DNA from: an uncultured Actinomycetes bacterium
GTDB taxonomy: Bacteria > Actinomycetota > Actinomycetes > Nanopelagicales > Nanopelagicaceae
Assembly (NCBI GenBank): GCA_903822425.1
Contig: CAIJOY010000014.1
Location: forward strand, 1-64,000
Reading direction: 5' to 3'
DNA length: 64,000 nt
This document shows positions 50,048-59,394 of this stretch, piece by piece. The notes under the pieces are model-generated. The model was not told where the DNA came from, ran no database searches, and saw nothing but the letters and a program-made list of their open reading frames with translations. Positions within the stretch are counted from its first letter, which is position 1. Each line of letters begins with the position of its first letter. Position numbers and translations under genes: made by a program.

Positions 50048-51301
50048 CTACTGGCGAATTTGACCGCTTCCAGTCACGATCCAACTGGTCGTAGTCATCG
50101 CCTCAAGGCCCATGGGACCACGGGCATGCAACTTCTGATTGGAAATCCCAATCTCTGCGCCAAATCCCATCTGTTCTCCATCGGTAAATCTGGTCGATGT
50201 ATTCACCATCACTGCTGCACAATCTGAAAGGGCAATAAATCGATCTACCTTCTCCTGGGATTCGGAGATGATTGCCTCGGTGTGATTGGTTCCAAATTGT
50301 GAAATGTGGTCGATCGCTTCTTCTAGATTATCAACAACTCCCACGTTCATCTCAAGGGATCCGTACTCAGTTGCCCAGTGTGTATCGGTTGCAAGATCTG
50401 AAGCAATACTCAGCTGCTTGGCAACTTTTTGCCCAGCTTCATCGCAATGCAATTTCACGCCGGCCTCAGAAAGGGCGGCAATTGCCATAGGCAGAAATTC
50501 TTCTGCAACACTTTTGTGAATCAATACAGTCTCTGCTGCATTACACACGCTGGGACGATTGGTTTTAGAGTTGATGAGAATCGGAAGTGCCTTTTTTAGG
50601 TCTGCGAATTCATCTACATACACATGGCAAACACCGGCGCCAGTTTCGATTGTCGGCACGGTGGATTGATCAATCACCATTCGGATCAAGGAAGCACTCC
50701 CCCGCGGAATGACTAGATCAACTTTGCCACGGGCATGCAATAGTGCTCGCACATTCTCCCGATCATCAGAAGGAACTAATTGAACTGCATCGGCAGGAAT
50801 CGAAGTCTGAACTAGAGCAGCGCGCATAATTTCAACCAAAACATCATTGCTGTGTGATGCATTTGAGGATCCTCGCAAGAGTGCTGCATTTCCGGACATT
50901 AAAAGGATTACAGCCGCATCCACTGTGACATTTGGACGCGCTTCATACACCATTCCAACAACGCCAAATGGCACACTTACCTGACGTAAATCCAAGCCAT
51001 TGGGTAGCGTGGATTCCCGAAGAGTGACACCTAGCGGATCAGGCAAATTCGAAACTTGGTGAACTCCATCAACAATTGCATCAATACGTCCTTGCGTGAG
51101 CAAGAGACGATCAGAACTTTCACCAGAGGTCATGTCTTTCTGATTTGCTTCCAGAATTCGCTCACTGTTGGCCGAAATTGCATCAGCAATTACTCCAAGG
51201 GCAGATTTACGCTCTTGATAACTCGATGCCTTGAGCTTTCGGGAAGCAACTCTTGCACGAGCAGCTAAATCGCTGATTAATGCTTCGGCATCCATGTCCA
51301 C
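50048..51301 (-). CDS. proA: Gamma-glutamyl phosphate reductase
   Basis: Second step of proline synthesis, reducing glutamyl-5-phosphate to the semialdehyde. Aldehyde-dehydrogenase fold of 417 residues with PFGVVGMVYEARPNVTVDAA, the catalytic cysteine in NRPSVCNAAETVLIH and FTDGEQMGFGAEIGIS. Start is GTG at 51301 or ATG two codons later, with AGG nearby. It is separated from proB by an inverted hydrolase gene, whereas these two are adjacent in most relatives. Confidence 0.95.
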   Translation of the reverse strand: MDMDAEALISDLAARARVASRKLKASSYQERKSALGVIADAISANSERILEANQKDMTSGESSDRLLLTQGRIDAIVDGVHQVSNLPDPLGVTLRESTLPNGLDLRQVSVPFGVVGMVYEARPNVTVDAAVILLMSGNAALLRGSSNASHSNDVLVEIMRAALVQTSIPADAVQLVPSDDRENVRALLHARGKVDLVIPRGSASLIRMVIDQSTVPTIETGAGVCHVYVDEFADLKKALPILINSKTNRPSVCNAAETVLIHKSVAEEFLPMAIAALSEAGVKLHCDEAGQKVAKQLSIASDLATDTHWATEYGSLEMNVGVVDNLEEAIDHISQFGTNHTEAIISESQEKVDRFIALSDCAAVMVNTSTRFTDGEQMGFGAEIGISNQKLHARGPMGLEAMTTTSWIVTGSGQIRQ

Positions 51302-51328
51302 AAGCCTATCTCGCGTTACTCTTTCTGC

Positions 51329-52498
51329 GTGCGTACATTAGTAAAAGCATTACGAAACACCGGGATAGTCCTCTTCACCGTTTATCTCTTGCTCTTTGGC
51401 TTAACCCGAGTTATTCACTATCCCGAACCGATTGCGGCAATTCGCCTCGGATTGGCACCGGCTTCCAAGACGCCAACATTGATGCCCGCACACAAAATCG
51501 AGCCATCGAAAACGCCAATTGCATGGACTACGGGCACAGAGGCTGCCCCAACGGATGTCTCATGGGGCAAAGAGACCGTTGCCTATGAAAAATTCCTATC
51601 AATGACGAATAGCAATGCACTCCTAGTGATACGAGATGGTGTCATCACTTACGAGTGGTACAAAAAAGGAGTTACCGCTCACACACTCCTTCCTTCATAT
51701 TCTGTCGCTAAAACTTTAACCTCGATAATGATTGGCCAATTGGTTGCACAAGGAAAGATTTCAGAAAACGATGCATTTGTTAAATACTTCCCTGAATACG
51801 CCAACGGCACGAGCTTTGACAAAATCACAATTCAAACTCTCTTAGATATGCAAGCAGGCGTTGGTGTGGTCGATGACTATCCAACTGGACCGTCAGGTTG
51901 GGGCGTTGCAATTGCACAGATGTATGCCACCACCGACATGAAATCATTCCTCATGCACAACAGAAAGATGAGTTGGGATCCCGGCAGCCAATCTGAATAC
52001 CGAAGCGTTGATACCCAAATGCTTGGGTTCGTAATTCAAAAAGTTACTGGAATGAAAATTGCCGATTACTTTAGTGAAAATATCTGGCAGCCTATCGGCG
52101 CAGAAGACGCTGCTTACTGGAACGTAGATCACGTGGGAGGTATTGAAAAAACCTTCTGCTGCTTTAATGCAACAGCCCGCGATTACGCACGAGTTGGTGC
52201 ACTAATACTCAACAACGGCGCAAGTTCAGTGGGAAGCAAGAACTTAATCGACGCCAACTGGATGCGCCGTCTAAGTACTCCCGTGACCGTACTGGATCAC
52301 GATTGGGGATACGGAGCACAGCTGTGGCACCCATTCGCTGATTCAATGATGATGCTAGGTCTTCATGGGCAATACATACTGATACAGCCAAGTACACATA
52401 CCGTAATTGTGAAATTGAGTGATGAACCTATAGATAATGCAAACTTTGAAGAATTCACTACTTCGGTTTTACATGATTGGGCACTAAAGAAGAACTAA
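51329..52498 (+). CDS. Beta-lactamase-fold serine hydrolase
   Basis: 389 residues with an N-terminal membrane anchor or signal (VLFTVYLLLFGLTRVI, about 14-29). The class C-like serine hydrolase domain carries the active-site SxxK as SVAK (125-128), a tyrosine in SEYRSVDTQ and HG in LGLHGQY near the C terminus. This subgroup includes 6-aminohexanoate-dimer hydrolase-like and esterase-type enzymes, so resistance to beta-lactams should not be assumed. It is probably periplasmic or membrane-tethered. No ribosome site precedes the GTG; with 27 bases to the divergent proA start, the message may be leaderless. Its end overlaps the convergent proB by 15 bases. Confidence 0.82.
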   Translation: MRTLVKALRNTGIVLFTVYLLLFGLTRVIHYPEPIAAIRLGLAPASKTPTLMPAHKIEPSKTPIAWTTGTEAAPTDVSWGKETVAYEKFLSMTNSNALLVIRDGVITYEWYKKGVTAHTLLPSYSVAKTLTSIMIGQLVAQGKISENDAFVKYFPEYANGTSFDKITIQTLLDMQAGVGVVDDYPTGPSGWGVAIAQMYATTDMKSFLMHNRKMSWDPGSQSEYRSVDTQMLGFVIQKVTGMKIADYFSENIWQPIGAEDAAYWNVDHVGGIEKTFCCFNATARDYARVGALILNNGASSVGSKNLIDANWMRRLSTPVTVLDHDWGYGAQLWHPFADSMMMLGLHGQYILIQPSTHTVIVKLSDEPIDNANFEEFTTSVLHDWALKKN

Positions 52499-53599
52499 GT
52501 CATCCCTATGAACGAGTTCGCGTTCGTATTCAGGTCCTAATTCTTTTGCCAATTCTTTTGTTGATCTGCCGAGCATTTGTGGAATTTCCGCTGAGTCAAA
52601 GGCAACAAGCCCGCGGGCAATAACTATTCCGCTAACAGATGCAATTTCCACAGCATCTCCTGCGCTGAATTCGCCCTGCACCCCTGTAACCCCTGCAGGC
52701 AGGAGTGAAACTCCGCGCTCAACAATTGCAGTGACGGCACCGTCATCCAGGATTAATCTGCCGTGCGGGGTTGAAGCATGCGCTAACCAGAGCATCCGTG
52801 AATTGTTTTTGGATTCGTGGGCGTTAAAAAATGTGCCTACATCGTGGCCAGAAAATGCTGAATTCGATTGGGATAAGGAAGTTAGCAACATTGGGATACC
52901 TGCACCCGTGGTAATTCTGGCTGCCTCTACTTTAGTAACCATTCCCCCGCTACCGACTCCTGATGATCCAGCTCCACCAAGTGTTGATTCATCAAGATCT
53001 GCTACTCGTATGACATCAGAAATACGTTTGGCACCTGCTCGTGTGGGAGGTGCGTCATAGAGCGCATCTATGTCGGAAATGAGCACAAGGAGATCAGCAC
53101 CAATGAGAAGTGCTACAAGTGCTGCTAAGCGATCATTATCTCCAAATCTAATTTCTTGCGTTCCCACCGAATCGTTTTCGTTGATAATCGGAACTACACC
53201 TAATGAAAGTAATTTCTGCAAAGTGCGTTGAGCATTTTGGTAATGGGATCTACGCACAACATCTTGTGTGGTTAAGAGCACTTGGGATGCAGTAACGGAG
53301 CCGCGTGCAAAACTTTCGGTATAGCGATGCATCAAAATTCCTTGCCCAACCGATGCTGCGGCTTGCTGTGTGGCCAGATCTTTTGGACGTGTTTTCAAAC
53401 CAAGAGGGGCAAGCCCTGCAGCGATAGCTCCAGAGGAAACAACCACTACTTCGGCACCTCGGGATCTTGCCGAGATTACTAAGTCAACTAATTGGTCAAC
53501 TGCCGATGGATCTAAAGAGGAACCAGCTGATCCAGTTAAAGATGAAGATCCGATTTTGATTACTATCCGCTTAGCGGAGGCAATCTGATCGCGTTTCAT
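52484..53599 (-). CDS. proB: Glutamate 5-kinase
   Basis: First step of proline synthesis. The amino-acid-kinase domain opens [13 protein letters not shown] and has [12 protein letters not shown] and [19 protein letters not shown]-terminal PUA domain (about 275-360) gives the 371-residue long form. The start overlaps the obg stop by four bases. Confidence 0.95.
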   Translation of the reverse strand: MKRDQIASAKRIVIKIGSSSLTGSAGSSLDPSAVDQLVDLVISARSRGAEVVVVSSGAIAAGLAPLGLKTRPKDLATQQAAASVGQGILMHRYTESFARGSVTASQVLLTTQDVVRRSHYQNAQRTLQKLLSLGVVPIINENDSVGTQEIRFGDNDRLAALVALLIGADLLVLISDIDALYDAPPTRAGAKRISDVIRVADLDESTLGGAGSSGVGSGGMVTKVEAARITTGAGIPMLLTSLSQSNSAFSGHDVGTFFNAHESKNNSRMLWLAHASTPHGRLILDDGAVTAIVERGVSLLPAGVTGVQGEFSAGDAVEIASVSGIVIARGLVAFDSAEIPQMLGRSTKELAKELGPEYERELVHRDDLVLL

Positions 53600-55092
53600 T
53601 GAATTCCATCCTCATCTTCAAGATCAGCTAACTGCAAAATGATCTCTGGATTATGTGGGTCAGCAGCTTTGTACTCCCACTGGGTTGCAATTTCATCTGC
53701 ATTGAGTTGATCATGGACTCGCTCTGCACTCTTCCAGGGTGCATCAAAGCGTCCATCCTCACCTCGTGGAGTTCCAAGAAGTTCTGCTCCTGCATCAATG
53801 GTTGGCTCCCAATCAAAGACCACAGCAGCATCTCCCACCCCGACGCGCACTTCACTTCCGGCAGCCGCACCTTTACGGAAAAGTTCTCGCTCAACTCCAA
53901 GTTGTGCCAAACGGTCGGCCAAGTAGCCAATTGCTTCTGCGTTACGGAAATCGGTTTGTCGAACCCAACGTTCTAGTTTTGCACCTGCAACATTGAAAGA
54001 TCCATCTTCATTGGCAACAACGCTAAAGCCTGAATCATCAACAGCTACCGGACGCAGCACGATGCGTGTGCGCTCTTCCACTGCGGCAGCTGCGCGAGCT
54101 TTTTGGATAAGGCGAGCCATTGCATAAGTGAGTTCTGTTAAACCTTCGCGAGATGCAGCAGATACTGAATACACCTCATAGCCACGATCGCGTAATTCTT
54201 GCGCAACCATTTCGGCCATTGCAGCCCCATCTGGTAAATCTATTTTGTTCAGAGCGATCATGCGTGGTCGATCTTCTAACCCACCATATTCGGCAAGTTC
54301 TGCTTCGATGACATCTAGATCTTGAACTGGGTTGCGATCAGTTTCTAAAGTGCCACAATCGAGAACGTGAACAAGTCCGACACATCGCTCAACGTGACGT
54401 AAGAATTCAAGACCAAGACCTTTTCCTTGGCTGGCTCCGGGAATAAGTCCTGGAACGTCGGCAACTGTGAAACGAGTTTCTCCAGCTTGGACAACACCTA
54501 AGTTTGGTATCAATGTTGTAAATGGATAATCAGCTATCTTTGGTCGTGCTGCAGAGATTGCTGCGATAAGAGATGACTTACCTGCACTGGGATAGCCCAC
54601 AAGTGCAATATCTGCAACGCTCTTGAGTTCAAGAACTAAGCGGCGTTCTTCACCTGGTTCACCTAGCAGCGCAAAACCTGGTGCGCGTCGCTTAGATGAA
54701 GAAAGCGCTAAGTTGCCTAGACCACCGCGTCCTCCTTGAGCTGCAATAAAAATAGTTCCGTTTCCAACTAAATCTGCAAGTTGGTTTCCATCGACATCAT
54801 AAACAACGGTGCCATTAGGAACAGTGAGTACTAAGTCCTCACCAGATGGTCCATCTTTGCGATCGCCATATCCGGCACGCCCAGACGTTGCGATTCGGTG
54901 TGGTGAATGATGATAATCAAGCAGTGTTGTGACGTTTGGATCAACGACTAATCGGATGTCTCCACCGCGTCCACCATTACCACCGTCTGGTCCGCCCAAG
55001 GGCTTAAATTTTTCACGCTTAACAGAGACGCAGCCATCCCCGCCTTTTCCGGCAGTAGCAAAGAGAGAGACTTGATCGATGAATGAAGCCAT
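53596..55092 (-). CDS. obg: GTPase Obg/CgtA
   Basis: Essential GTPase linked to 50S assembly and stress control. The glycine-rich Obg fold covers 1-158 ([17 protein letters not shown]). The G domain has [14 protein letters not shown] (164-177), [10 protein letters not shown] and NKID. The C-terminal OCT domain is followed by an acidic tail. Length 498 is typical of actinobacteria. A terminator separates it from rpmA upstream, so it should have its own promoter in 55093-55140. Confidence 0.97.
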   Translation of the reverse strand: MASFIDQVSLFATAGKGGDGCVSVKREKFKPLGGPDGGNGGRGGDIRLVVDPNVTTLLDYHHSPHRIATSGRAGYGDRKDGPSGEDLVLTVPNGTVVYDVDGNQLADLVGNGTIFIAAQGGRGGLGNLALSSSKRRAPGFALLGEPGEERRLVLELKSVADIALVGYPSAGKSSLIAAISAARPKIADYPFTTLIPNLGVVQAGETRFTVADVPGLIPGASQGKGLGLEFLRHVERCVGLVHVLDCGTLETDRNPVQDLDVIEAELAEYGGLEDRPRMIALNKIDLPDGAAMAEMVAQELRDRGYEVYSVSAASREGLTELTYAMARLIQKARAAAAVEERTRIVLRPVAVDDSGFSVVANEDGSFNVAGAKLERWVRQTDFRNAEAIGYLADRLAQLGVERELFRKGAAAGSEVRVGVGDAAVVFDWEPTIDAGAELLGTPRGEDGRFDAPWKSAERVHDQLNADEIATQWEYKAADPHNPEIILQLADLEDEDGIQ

Positions 55093-55140
55093 CTTCTCTG
55101 CCCTTCTTTATCTTTTAGGTTGAAAAACTTTGGTGAAATA

Positions 55141-55175
55141 AAAAGAGCGGGTCCGCATTAACGGCCCGCTCTTTT
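55141..55175 (-). terminator. Intrinsic terminator after rpmA
   Basis: AAAAGAGCGGG (55141-55151) pairs with CCCGCTCTTTT (55165-55175), and an inner CCG/CGG extends the stem past one bulged base. Read on the minus strand it ends in TTTTT-ATTT. It lies 14 bases after the rpmA stop and ends the rplU-rpmA unit before obg. Confidence 0.9.
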
Positions 55176-55188
55176 ATGAGAACCGAAA

Positions 55189-55443
55189 TTAGGCGACGGG
55201 GACTACGTTCACTACGCGACGACCGCGAGCGCGGCCGAATTCAACTGCGCCTGCAGCTAATGCGAAGAGAGTGTCGTCTTTACCGCGGCCAACATTTGCA
55301 CCTGGGTGAAAGTGGGTACCACGTTGGCGAACAAGAATTTCGCCGCTGTTAACAACCTGTCCACCAAAACGCTTAATACCGAGGTACTGAGCATTGGAGT
55401 CGCGACCGTTTCGTGTCGAGGAGACGCCCTTTTTACTTGCCAT
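55189..55443 (-). CDS. rpmA: 50S ribosomal protein L27
   Basis: Large-subunit protein next to the peptidyl-transferase centre, 84 residues. It starts [20 protein letters not shown] and has [21 protein letters not shown]. There is no cleavable N-terminal extension of the firmicute type. It follows rplU by 15 bases. Confidence 0.97.
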   Translation of the reverse strand: MASKKGVSSTRNGRDSNAQYLGIKRFGGQVVNSGEILVRQRGTHFHPGANVGRGKDDTLFALAAGAVEFGRARGRRVVNVVPVA

Positions 55444-55458
55444 TTCTCAACTCCCCTT

Positions 55459-55773
55459 TTACTTAACGCCGTTAATGGCGGTGATTTTGACGCGAGTGTT
55501 CTGTGAACGGAAACCTTGACGACGGCGATAGCCAGTCTTGTTCTTGTAGCGCAAGATGTGAATCTTCTTGCCTTTTGTTTCATCAAGCACTTCAGCGGTT
55601 ACTTTTACGCCAGAAAGCACTTTTGGATCTGTGGTGACGGTTGCCCCATCAACGACAAGGACTGCAGAAAACGTTACGGTCGAACCAGCGGCGCCATCGA
55701 TACGATCGACAGTGACAGTGTCTCCGACGGCGACCTTCTCTTGGCGGCCACCAGCCTTAACAATTGCGTACAC
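55459..55773 (-). CDS. rplU: 50S ribosomal protein L21
   Basis: Large-subunit protein of 104 residues. It begins with the conserved [20 protein letters not shown] and ends [18 protein letters not shown] and the basic tail. The start codon is GTG, with GGAG six bases upstream. First gene of rplU-rpmA. Its leader may be structured (55804-55860). Confidence 0.97.
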   Translation of the reverse strand: MYAIVKAGGRQEKVAVGDTVTVDRIDGAAGSTVTFSAVLVVDGATVTTDPKVLSGVKVTAEVLDETKGKKIHILRYKNKTGYRRRQGFRSQNTRVKITAINGVK

Positions 55774-55803
55774 GTAACGCTCCAGTTCTTTTGCAGATCA
55801 ATA

Positions 55804-55860
55804 GCTCAGTGCGGAAAATGAGCACTAGGCAGGCGCTTAGGGTACGCAAGGTTGCGCCCC
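55804..55860 (-). promoter_or_regulatory. rplU leader with competing hairpins
   Basis: On the minus strand GGG-CGCA-ACCT-TGCG-CCC (55860-55840) forms a bulged hairpin just after the rne stop. Further on AGTGC (55826-55822) can pair with GCACT (55812-55808), or GCTCA (55823-55819) with TGAGC (55808-55804). These two stems share bases and exclude each other. L21 autoregulates through leaders in some bacteria; whether this is such a leader is inference. No T-run is present. Confidence 0.35.
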
Positions 55861-55878
55861 TGGGTCAAACCGAGATTA

Positions 55879-58056
55879 TTAGCCGTTATCCCCTCGCGGA
55901 GTAACGACCCCAGTACTGACAGCCCGGCGGCGTTTGCGCCCTCCTGGAGCCTGAGTGGCAGGGGCTTGCAGGGCAATTACATCTGCCTTCTCATCCATTT
56001 CACCGACACCAGATTCATCAGAGTCATCTTCACCTGTGTTTCTCACAGGATTTTCTGTGTGGTCCTGGGTGTGATTGTTGCTGTGATTCTCGCTGTGATT
56101 CTCGCTGTGATTCTCGCTGTGATTCTCATTGCTATTTTCAAATGGCATCGCTGCTCGAGCTTTTACAGGTTCTGTGTGAATATGAATTCCACGCCCAGCA
56201 CAGCTCTCACACGTTGTTGAGAATGCCTCGATGAGTCCTTGCCCAATGCGCTTTCGCGTCATCTGCACAAGGCCCAGTGAAGTTACTTCTGCTACTTGAT
56301 GTTTTGTTCGATCGCGTCCTAGGCATTCAACAAGGCGGCGCAAAACTTGTTCGCGGTTAGATTCCAAGATCATGTCGATAAAGTCCACAACGATGATTCC
56401 GCCGAGGTCGCGTAAGCGCAATTGACGAGCAATTTCCTCTGCCGCTTCCAAGTTGTTCTTGGTTACGGTCTCTTCCAAGTTTCCGCCTTTACCAATGAAC
56501 TTACCGGTGTTGACGTCGATAACAACCATCGCTTCTGTTCGGTCGATAACCAGGGATCCACCCGAGGGTAGATAAACCTTGCGGTCGAACGCTTTAGACA
56601 ACTGTTCATCCACACGGAAGTCAGTGAAGAGATCCCCGGGCCCCGTCCATTTTTCGATTTTTGATGTGAGTTCAGGGGCAATAAAACTCAAATAACCGTT
56701 GATTTCTTCCCATGCATCGTTACCTTGAATGGTGAGTTTGCGGAAATCTTCATTGAAAATGTCGCGGATAACACGGACTGCTAAATCAGGTTCTGCATAG
56801 AGCAGAGCTGGGGCATGAAAATTTGGATTTTCCGATTTTTGAACAATGTCATCCCATTGGGCTTTCAATCGTGCGACATCGCCTTCAATTTCTACATCGC
56901 TGGCACCTTCGGCAGCAGTTCGCACAATGACGCCTGCTTCTTCCGGAACAATCGGTGTAAGAACGCTCTTCAAACGTGCGCGCTCTGGCTCTGGAAGTCG
57001 TCGACTAATGCCGCTCATTCCGCCACCTGGAACATAAACAAGATAGCGACCCGGTAGGGAAATCTGACTTGTCAGACGTGCGCCCTTTTGTCCGATGGGA
57101 TCCTTTGTTACTTGCACCAAAACTGGCTGACCAGTTTTCAAAACCATTTCAATCTTGCGAGGTTGCGATTCAGAGATACCTGCAGCGTCCCAGTTCACTT
57201 CAGCTGCATAAAGTACGGCGTTGCGGCCTTTTCCGATATCTACGAATGCTGCTTCCATGCTGGGGAGCACATTTTGAACCCGGCCAAGATAGACGTTTCC
57301 TACATAGGAGATATTGCTATGGCGATTTACATAGTGCTCCACCATGACTTTATCCTCGATGACAGCAATCTGTGTGCGGTCACCAATCTGGCGAACAAGC
57401 ATTTCCCGATCAACGTTTTCGCGTCGAGCAAGAAGTTCGCCTTCAGTAATAATTGTTCCGCGCTTGCGGTATGGCTCGCGATAATCTCCGCGGGCTTCAC
57501 GTCGGCGTGGTGCCGGACGCGATTCTTTGCGTGGGCGTTGAGTACTTTCACGTGGTGCACGAGTTTCGCGCACCTTAACAACCGTTATAACGCCATCTTC
57601 TTCGATGGTTTCACCCGGAGTGACGCCATCTGCACTAGAGCGACGACGGCGACGACGATGAGTCGCGCCCTTTGAAGAATCTTCTGATTCATCCTCACCA
57701 GCTACTGCTGATGGAGATGTTGAATTCTCATCCCCGGGTGAGCGACGACGGCCTCTGCCTCCTCGGCGACGACGACGGCCGCGTGCACCATCGCTATCAC
57801 CTGATTCATGGGAAGCATCTGGTGTGGATACCTCTGCCACTTCAGTTTTGGCGCTAGCTTTTGCCCGCGGCGCTCTTGCTGGCTTGGTGTCAGCAGTTGC
57901 TGCTTGAAAAATGGGAACAGGTATAGCTGCAGCAGTTTTCTTCTTTGCTGGAGCTTTCTTCTCAGGTGAATCCACGCTCGTAAGCGCAGGGTCAACGGGA
58001 GCTTTCGTTACTTTTTTCACCGCACGCTTGCGCGGTGATTTTGGCTCAATAGCCAT
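55879..58056 (-). CDS. rne: Ribonuclease E/G
   Basis: Main endonuclease of mRNA decay and rRNA/tRNA processing. The first 240 residues are charged and low-complexity (Lys/Ala, then Arg-rich RRRRRGGRGRRR), as in actinobacterial RNase E. The catalytic core follows. Its S1 domain is near VGNVYLGRVQNVLPSMEAAF. The DNase I-like domain carries the magnesium aspartates (MVVIDVNTGKF and GGIIVVDFIDM). The Zn-link is CESCAGRG. The C terminus has a His/Asn/Ser repeat and a basic end. AGAGGA precedes the ATG by about ten bases. A row of hairpins in the leader (58074-58174) suggests autoregulation. Confidence 0.95.
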   Translation of the reverse strand: MAIEPKSPRKRAVKKVTKAPVDPALTSVDSPEKKAPAKKKTAAAIPVPIFQAATADTKPARAPRAKASAKTEVAEVSTPDASHESGDSDGARGRRRRRGGRGRRRSPGDENSTSPSAVAGEDESEDSSKGATHRRRRRRSSADGVTPGETIEEDGVITVVKVRETRAPRESTQRPRKESRPAPRRREARGDYREPYRKRGTIITEGELLARRENVDREMLVRQIGDRTQIAVIEDKVMVEHYVNRHSNISYVGNVYLGRVQNVLPSMEAAFVDIGKGRNAVLYAAEVNWDAAGISESQPRKIEMVLKTGQPVLVQVTKDPIGQKGARLTSQISLPGRYLVYVPGGGMSGISRRLPEPERARLKSVLTPIVPEEAGVIVRTAAEGASDVEIEGDVARLKAQWDDIVQKSENPNFHAPALLYAEPDLAVRVIRDIFNEDFRKLTIQGNDAWEEINGYLSFIAPELTSKIEKWTGPGDLFTDFRVDEQLSKAFDRKVYLPSGGSLVIDRTEAMVVIDVNTGKFIGKGGNLEETVTKNNLEAAEEIARQLRLRDLGGIIVVDFIDMILESNREQVLRRLVECLGRDRTKHQVAEVTSLGLVQMTRKRIGQGLIEAFSTTCESCAGRGIHIHTEPVKARAAMPFENSNENHSENHSENHSENHSNNHTQDHTENPVRNTGEDDSDESGVGEMDEKADVIALQAPATQAPGGRKRRRAVSTGVVTPRGDNG
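56081..56128 (-). repeat. Four tandem 12-bp repeats near the 3' end of rne
   Basis: CTGTGATTCTCG occurs four times without a gap (last copy ends in A), with degenerate copies on the left. On the coding strand each unit is Glu-Asn-His-Ser, around residues 643-660 in the disordered C-terminal tail. The 12-base period keeps frame, so copy number can change without breaking the gene. The His-rich stretch might bind metal. Confidence 0.92.
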
Positions 58057-58073
58057 AGCACCAAATCCTCTAT

Positions 58074-58174
58074 GCGTTTATTAAAAAACGCGCTCATGCT
58101 CGAAAACGAGCAAATCCAAAACAAGTCAAAAACTTGTGGTGTCCGCGCTAGGCGTTGACCGCGAACAGTTCGCG
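58074..58174 (-). promoter_or_regulatory. rne mRNA leader with four consecutive hairpins
   Basis: Within the 180-base gap before rne, four perfect short stems follow one another on the minus strand: CGCGAAC/GTTCGCG (58174-58160), ACAAGT/ACTTGT (58137-58121), TGCTCG/CGAGCA (58112-58097) and GCGTTT/AAACGC (58091-58074). The last ends three bases before the GAGG of the ribosome site. RNase E of Escherichia coli controls its own level through hairpins in its leader. The A/U-rich loops here would suit RNase E cleavage; this is inference. Confidence 0.45.
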
Positions 58175-58236
58175 AGCCGCGCAGGACGTTGGCCTAAGTA
58201 TGGCAGATCACAGGGAATTTCCCCAAAAAAGAGTAT

Positions 58237-59394
58237 TTAGCCCCGCTGGCGAGCGTGAATATTTTGCAACAGCCCCACACCAATTAAATTCACAAACATG
58301 CTCGAGCCGCCATAGGACAGGAATGGTAATGGAACGCCAGTCATTGGCATGACCCCCATCGTCATGCCAATATTTTCAAATGCCTGAAATGCAAACCAAG
58401 CAATGACTCCAGTACATACAAGTCTGCCAAAAGGGTCTTGGGATCTGCGTGCGATTCGGAAACCCCGGACCAGAATTAAGAAAAATAATAGCAAGATCCC
58501 CGCACTTCCAAGGAATCCTAATTCTTCTCCCGCAACAGTAAAAATAAAGTCTGTCTGCTGTTCCGGAACAAATCGCCCATTTGTCTGAGGTCCGTTAAAG
58601 AGACCTTTCCCAACAAAGCCACCTGAACCGATAGTGATACGAGATTGACGTAATTGATATCCGCTGCTTTGAGGATCAGCTGTTGGATCAACAAATGATT
58701 GCAGCCGTTTAAGTTGATACTCACTTACGACTCCCACTTTCACTGCGGTGAATCCCCCAACGAGAGCGAGAATAAGGAGGCCCACCACCCAGCGACTTGG
58801 CGCACCCGAGACAGCAATCATCACTACAACTGATGCACTAATAATCAAAATAGTTCCCATGTCGGGTTGTGCCAAAATTAAAAGAATAGGAATCGCAGCA
58901 ACGAGTAACGCCTGTGCTACATCCTTATGTGTTGGTTGATCACTCCCGTGTGTTCGTTCGGCGAGAATCATCGACATACCAATAATGATAGAAATTTTTG
59001 CAAGCTCAGCAGGTTGAACTTGGAATCCACCTGGCAGAGATATCCATGCTCGCGCACCATTGATCTCACTTCCAAGGCCAGGAATTAATACGATGATCAA
59101 TCCCACCACGCCAATGCCCCAGACGATCGGTGTATAAGCACGCAAAAGTCGATAGTCGATAAGCGTTGTCCCTAGGGCAAGAAAGAGCCCTATAAGAATA
59201 TTAATAATGTGGCGCTTTAGGTAGTACTGCGGATCTAAACCATTTGCCGCATACCAAGAGCGAGTAGCTGCATAAACCAACAGAGTGCCAATTACTAAAA
59301 GGCCCAAAACTGCACCAGTTAAATATGGATCAAATCCATGAGTCAAGGAACGGCGATTAATGCGACCGCGCTTTGTGAATTGCTCGGTGCTCAT
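58237..59394 (-). CDS. rodA: Rod-shape SEDS glycosyltransferase RodA
   Basis: Peptidoglycan polymerase of the SEDS family that works with the class B PBP encoded just upstream. 385 residues with about ten membrane segments, including the SEDS signature region GVVSEYQLKRLQSFVDPTADP and the C-terminal MGVMPMTGVPLPFLSYGGSS. The start overlaps the PBP gene by four bases. Rod/elongation role rather than FtsW is indicated by the mre operon. Confidence 0.94.
   Translation of the reverse strand: MSTEQFTKRGRINRRSLTHGFDPYLTGAVLGLLVIGTLLVYAATRSWYAANGLDPQYYLKRHIINILIGLFLALGTTLIDYRLLRAYTPIVWGIGVVGLIIVLIPGLGSEINGARAWISLPGGFQVQPAELAKISIIIGMSMILAERTHGSDQPTHKDVAQALLVAAIPILLILAQPDMGTILIISASVVVMIAVSGAPSRWVVGLLILALVGGFTAVKVGVVSEYQLKRLQSFVDPTADPQSSGYQLRQSRITIGSGGFVGKGLFNGPQTNGRFVPEQQTDFIFTVAGEELGFLGSAGILLLFFLILVRGFRIARRSQDPFGRLVCTGVIAWFAFQAFENIGMTMGVMPMTGVPLPFLSYGGSSMFVNLIGVGLLQNIHARQRG

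Noticed and set aside
51329-52498. Antibiotic resistance beta-lactamase
   Set aside because: The SxxK and HG motifs are shared by esterases and amide hydrolases of the same fold; there is no KTG motif and no resistance context.
56060-56150. Tandem short repeats that could suggest a CRISPR array
   Set aside because: Units are 12 bases with no spacers and lie in frame inside rne; they encode a repeated peptide.
58160-58174. The CGCGAAC/GTTCGCG stem as a rodA or rne terminator
   Set aside because: No T-run follows on either strand, and its place before the rne start suits a leader better.
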